A DNA stretch of 38,910 bases from Propionibacteriaceae bacterium UBA6122 (GTDB lineage: Bacteria > Actinomycetota > Actinomycetes > Propionibacteriales > Propionibacteriaceae): assembly GCA_002428365.1 (NCBI GenBank), contig DIVW01000051.1:10745-49654 (forward strand). Direction: 5' to 3'. A program made the translations under genes and the position numbers. Positions 38,881 to 38,910 of the stretch are shown here, one piece after another. How positions within the stretch are numbered: position 1 is the stretch's first letter; each line of letters opens with the position of its first letter. The notes under the pieces are model-generated. The model worked only from the letters and a program-made list of their open reading frames with translations. It was not told where the DNA came from and did no database searches.

Positions 38881-38910
38881 TTTTTCAACGGAGAGTTTGA
38901 TCCTGGCTCA
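38881..38910 (+). rRNA. rrs: 16S ribosomal RNA, 5' end (partial)
   Basis: The last 30 nt read TTTTTCAACGGAGAGTTTG then ATCCTGGCTCA, the conserved start of actinobacterial 16S rRNA including the universal 8F/27F primer site region. The gene continues beyond the window; the exact mature 5' end may lie a few bases later than 38881. Confidence 0.95.

Overview
The window is high-GC, gene-dense bacterial DNA from an actinomycete. The evidence is a mycothiol ligase (mshC), a coproporphyrin-type heme pathway (cgoX, chdC, cpfC), GTG starts, ATGA/GTGA gene overlaps, apparently leaderless operon heads, and an actinobacterial rRNA leader and 16S start. The heme gene order resembles Propionibacteriaceae, but the genus cannot be fixed from sequence alone.

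Layout: (1) 1-2857, minus strand: a partial membrane-anchored protein, a YdeI-like protein, an aldo/keto reductase and undecaprenyl-diphosphatase. (2) 2915-11456, plus strand, housekeeping: mshC; hisE-hisG; infC-rpmI-rplT behind an attenuator-like leader, with infC starting on ATC; a SpoU/TrmH rRNA methyltransferase; pheS-pheT. (3) 11457-18469, plus strand, the accessory part: a SipW-type (ER-type, Ser/His) signal peptidase with four secreted proteins carrying TasA/camelysin-like signal regions. These are one divergent small protein, two very similar TasA-like proteins, and a 1018-residue protein with two seven-bladed RCC1 propellers that appear to be inserted in fibronectin III domains. The long intergenic regions hold a family of about 20-bp operator-like palindromes (GTCxCC...GGGTGACA). 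(4) 18462-29852, minus strand, the heme supercluster hemA-hemE-radical SAM-cgoX-chdC-cpfC-hemCD, then hemB-hemL, separated by an opposed HAD phosphatase gene. (5) 29927-36677, plus strand, arginine operon argC-J-B-D-R-H plus a GNAT gene; argF and argG are absent from it. (6) 36693-38910: a small conserved hypothetical protein (minus), tyrS, then two strong rRNA promoters and the first bases of a 16S rRNA gene.

How the genes work together: the heme genes encode every step from glutamyl-tRNA to heme b via coproporphyrin III except glutamyl-tRNA synthetase, with a SPASM radical SAM enzyme of the AhbD-like type embedded. The arg genes cover acetylated ornithine synthesis, the repressor and the last step. 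The region 3 genes form a self-contained export system: a dedicated signal peptidase flanked by its likely substrates, probably making a cell-surface or matrix layer. It is the best candidate in the window for a little-described system.
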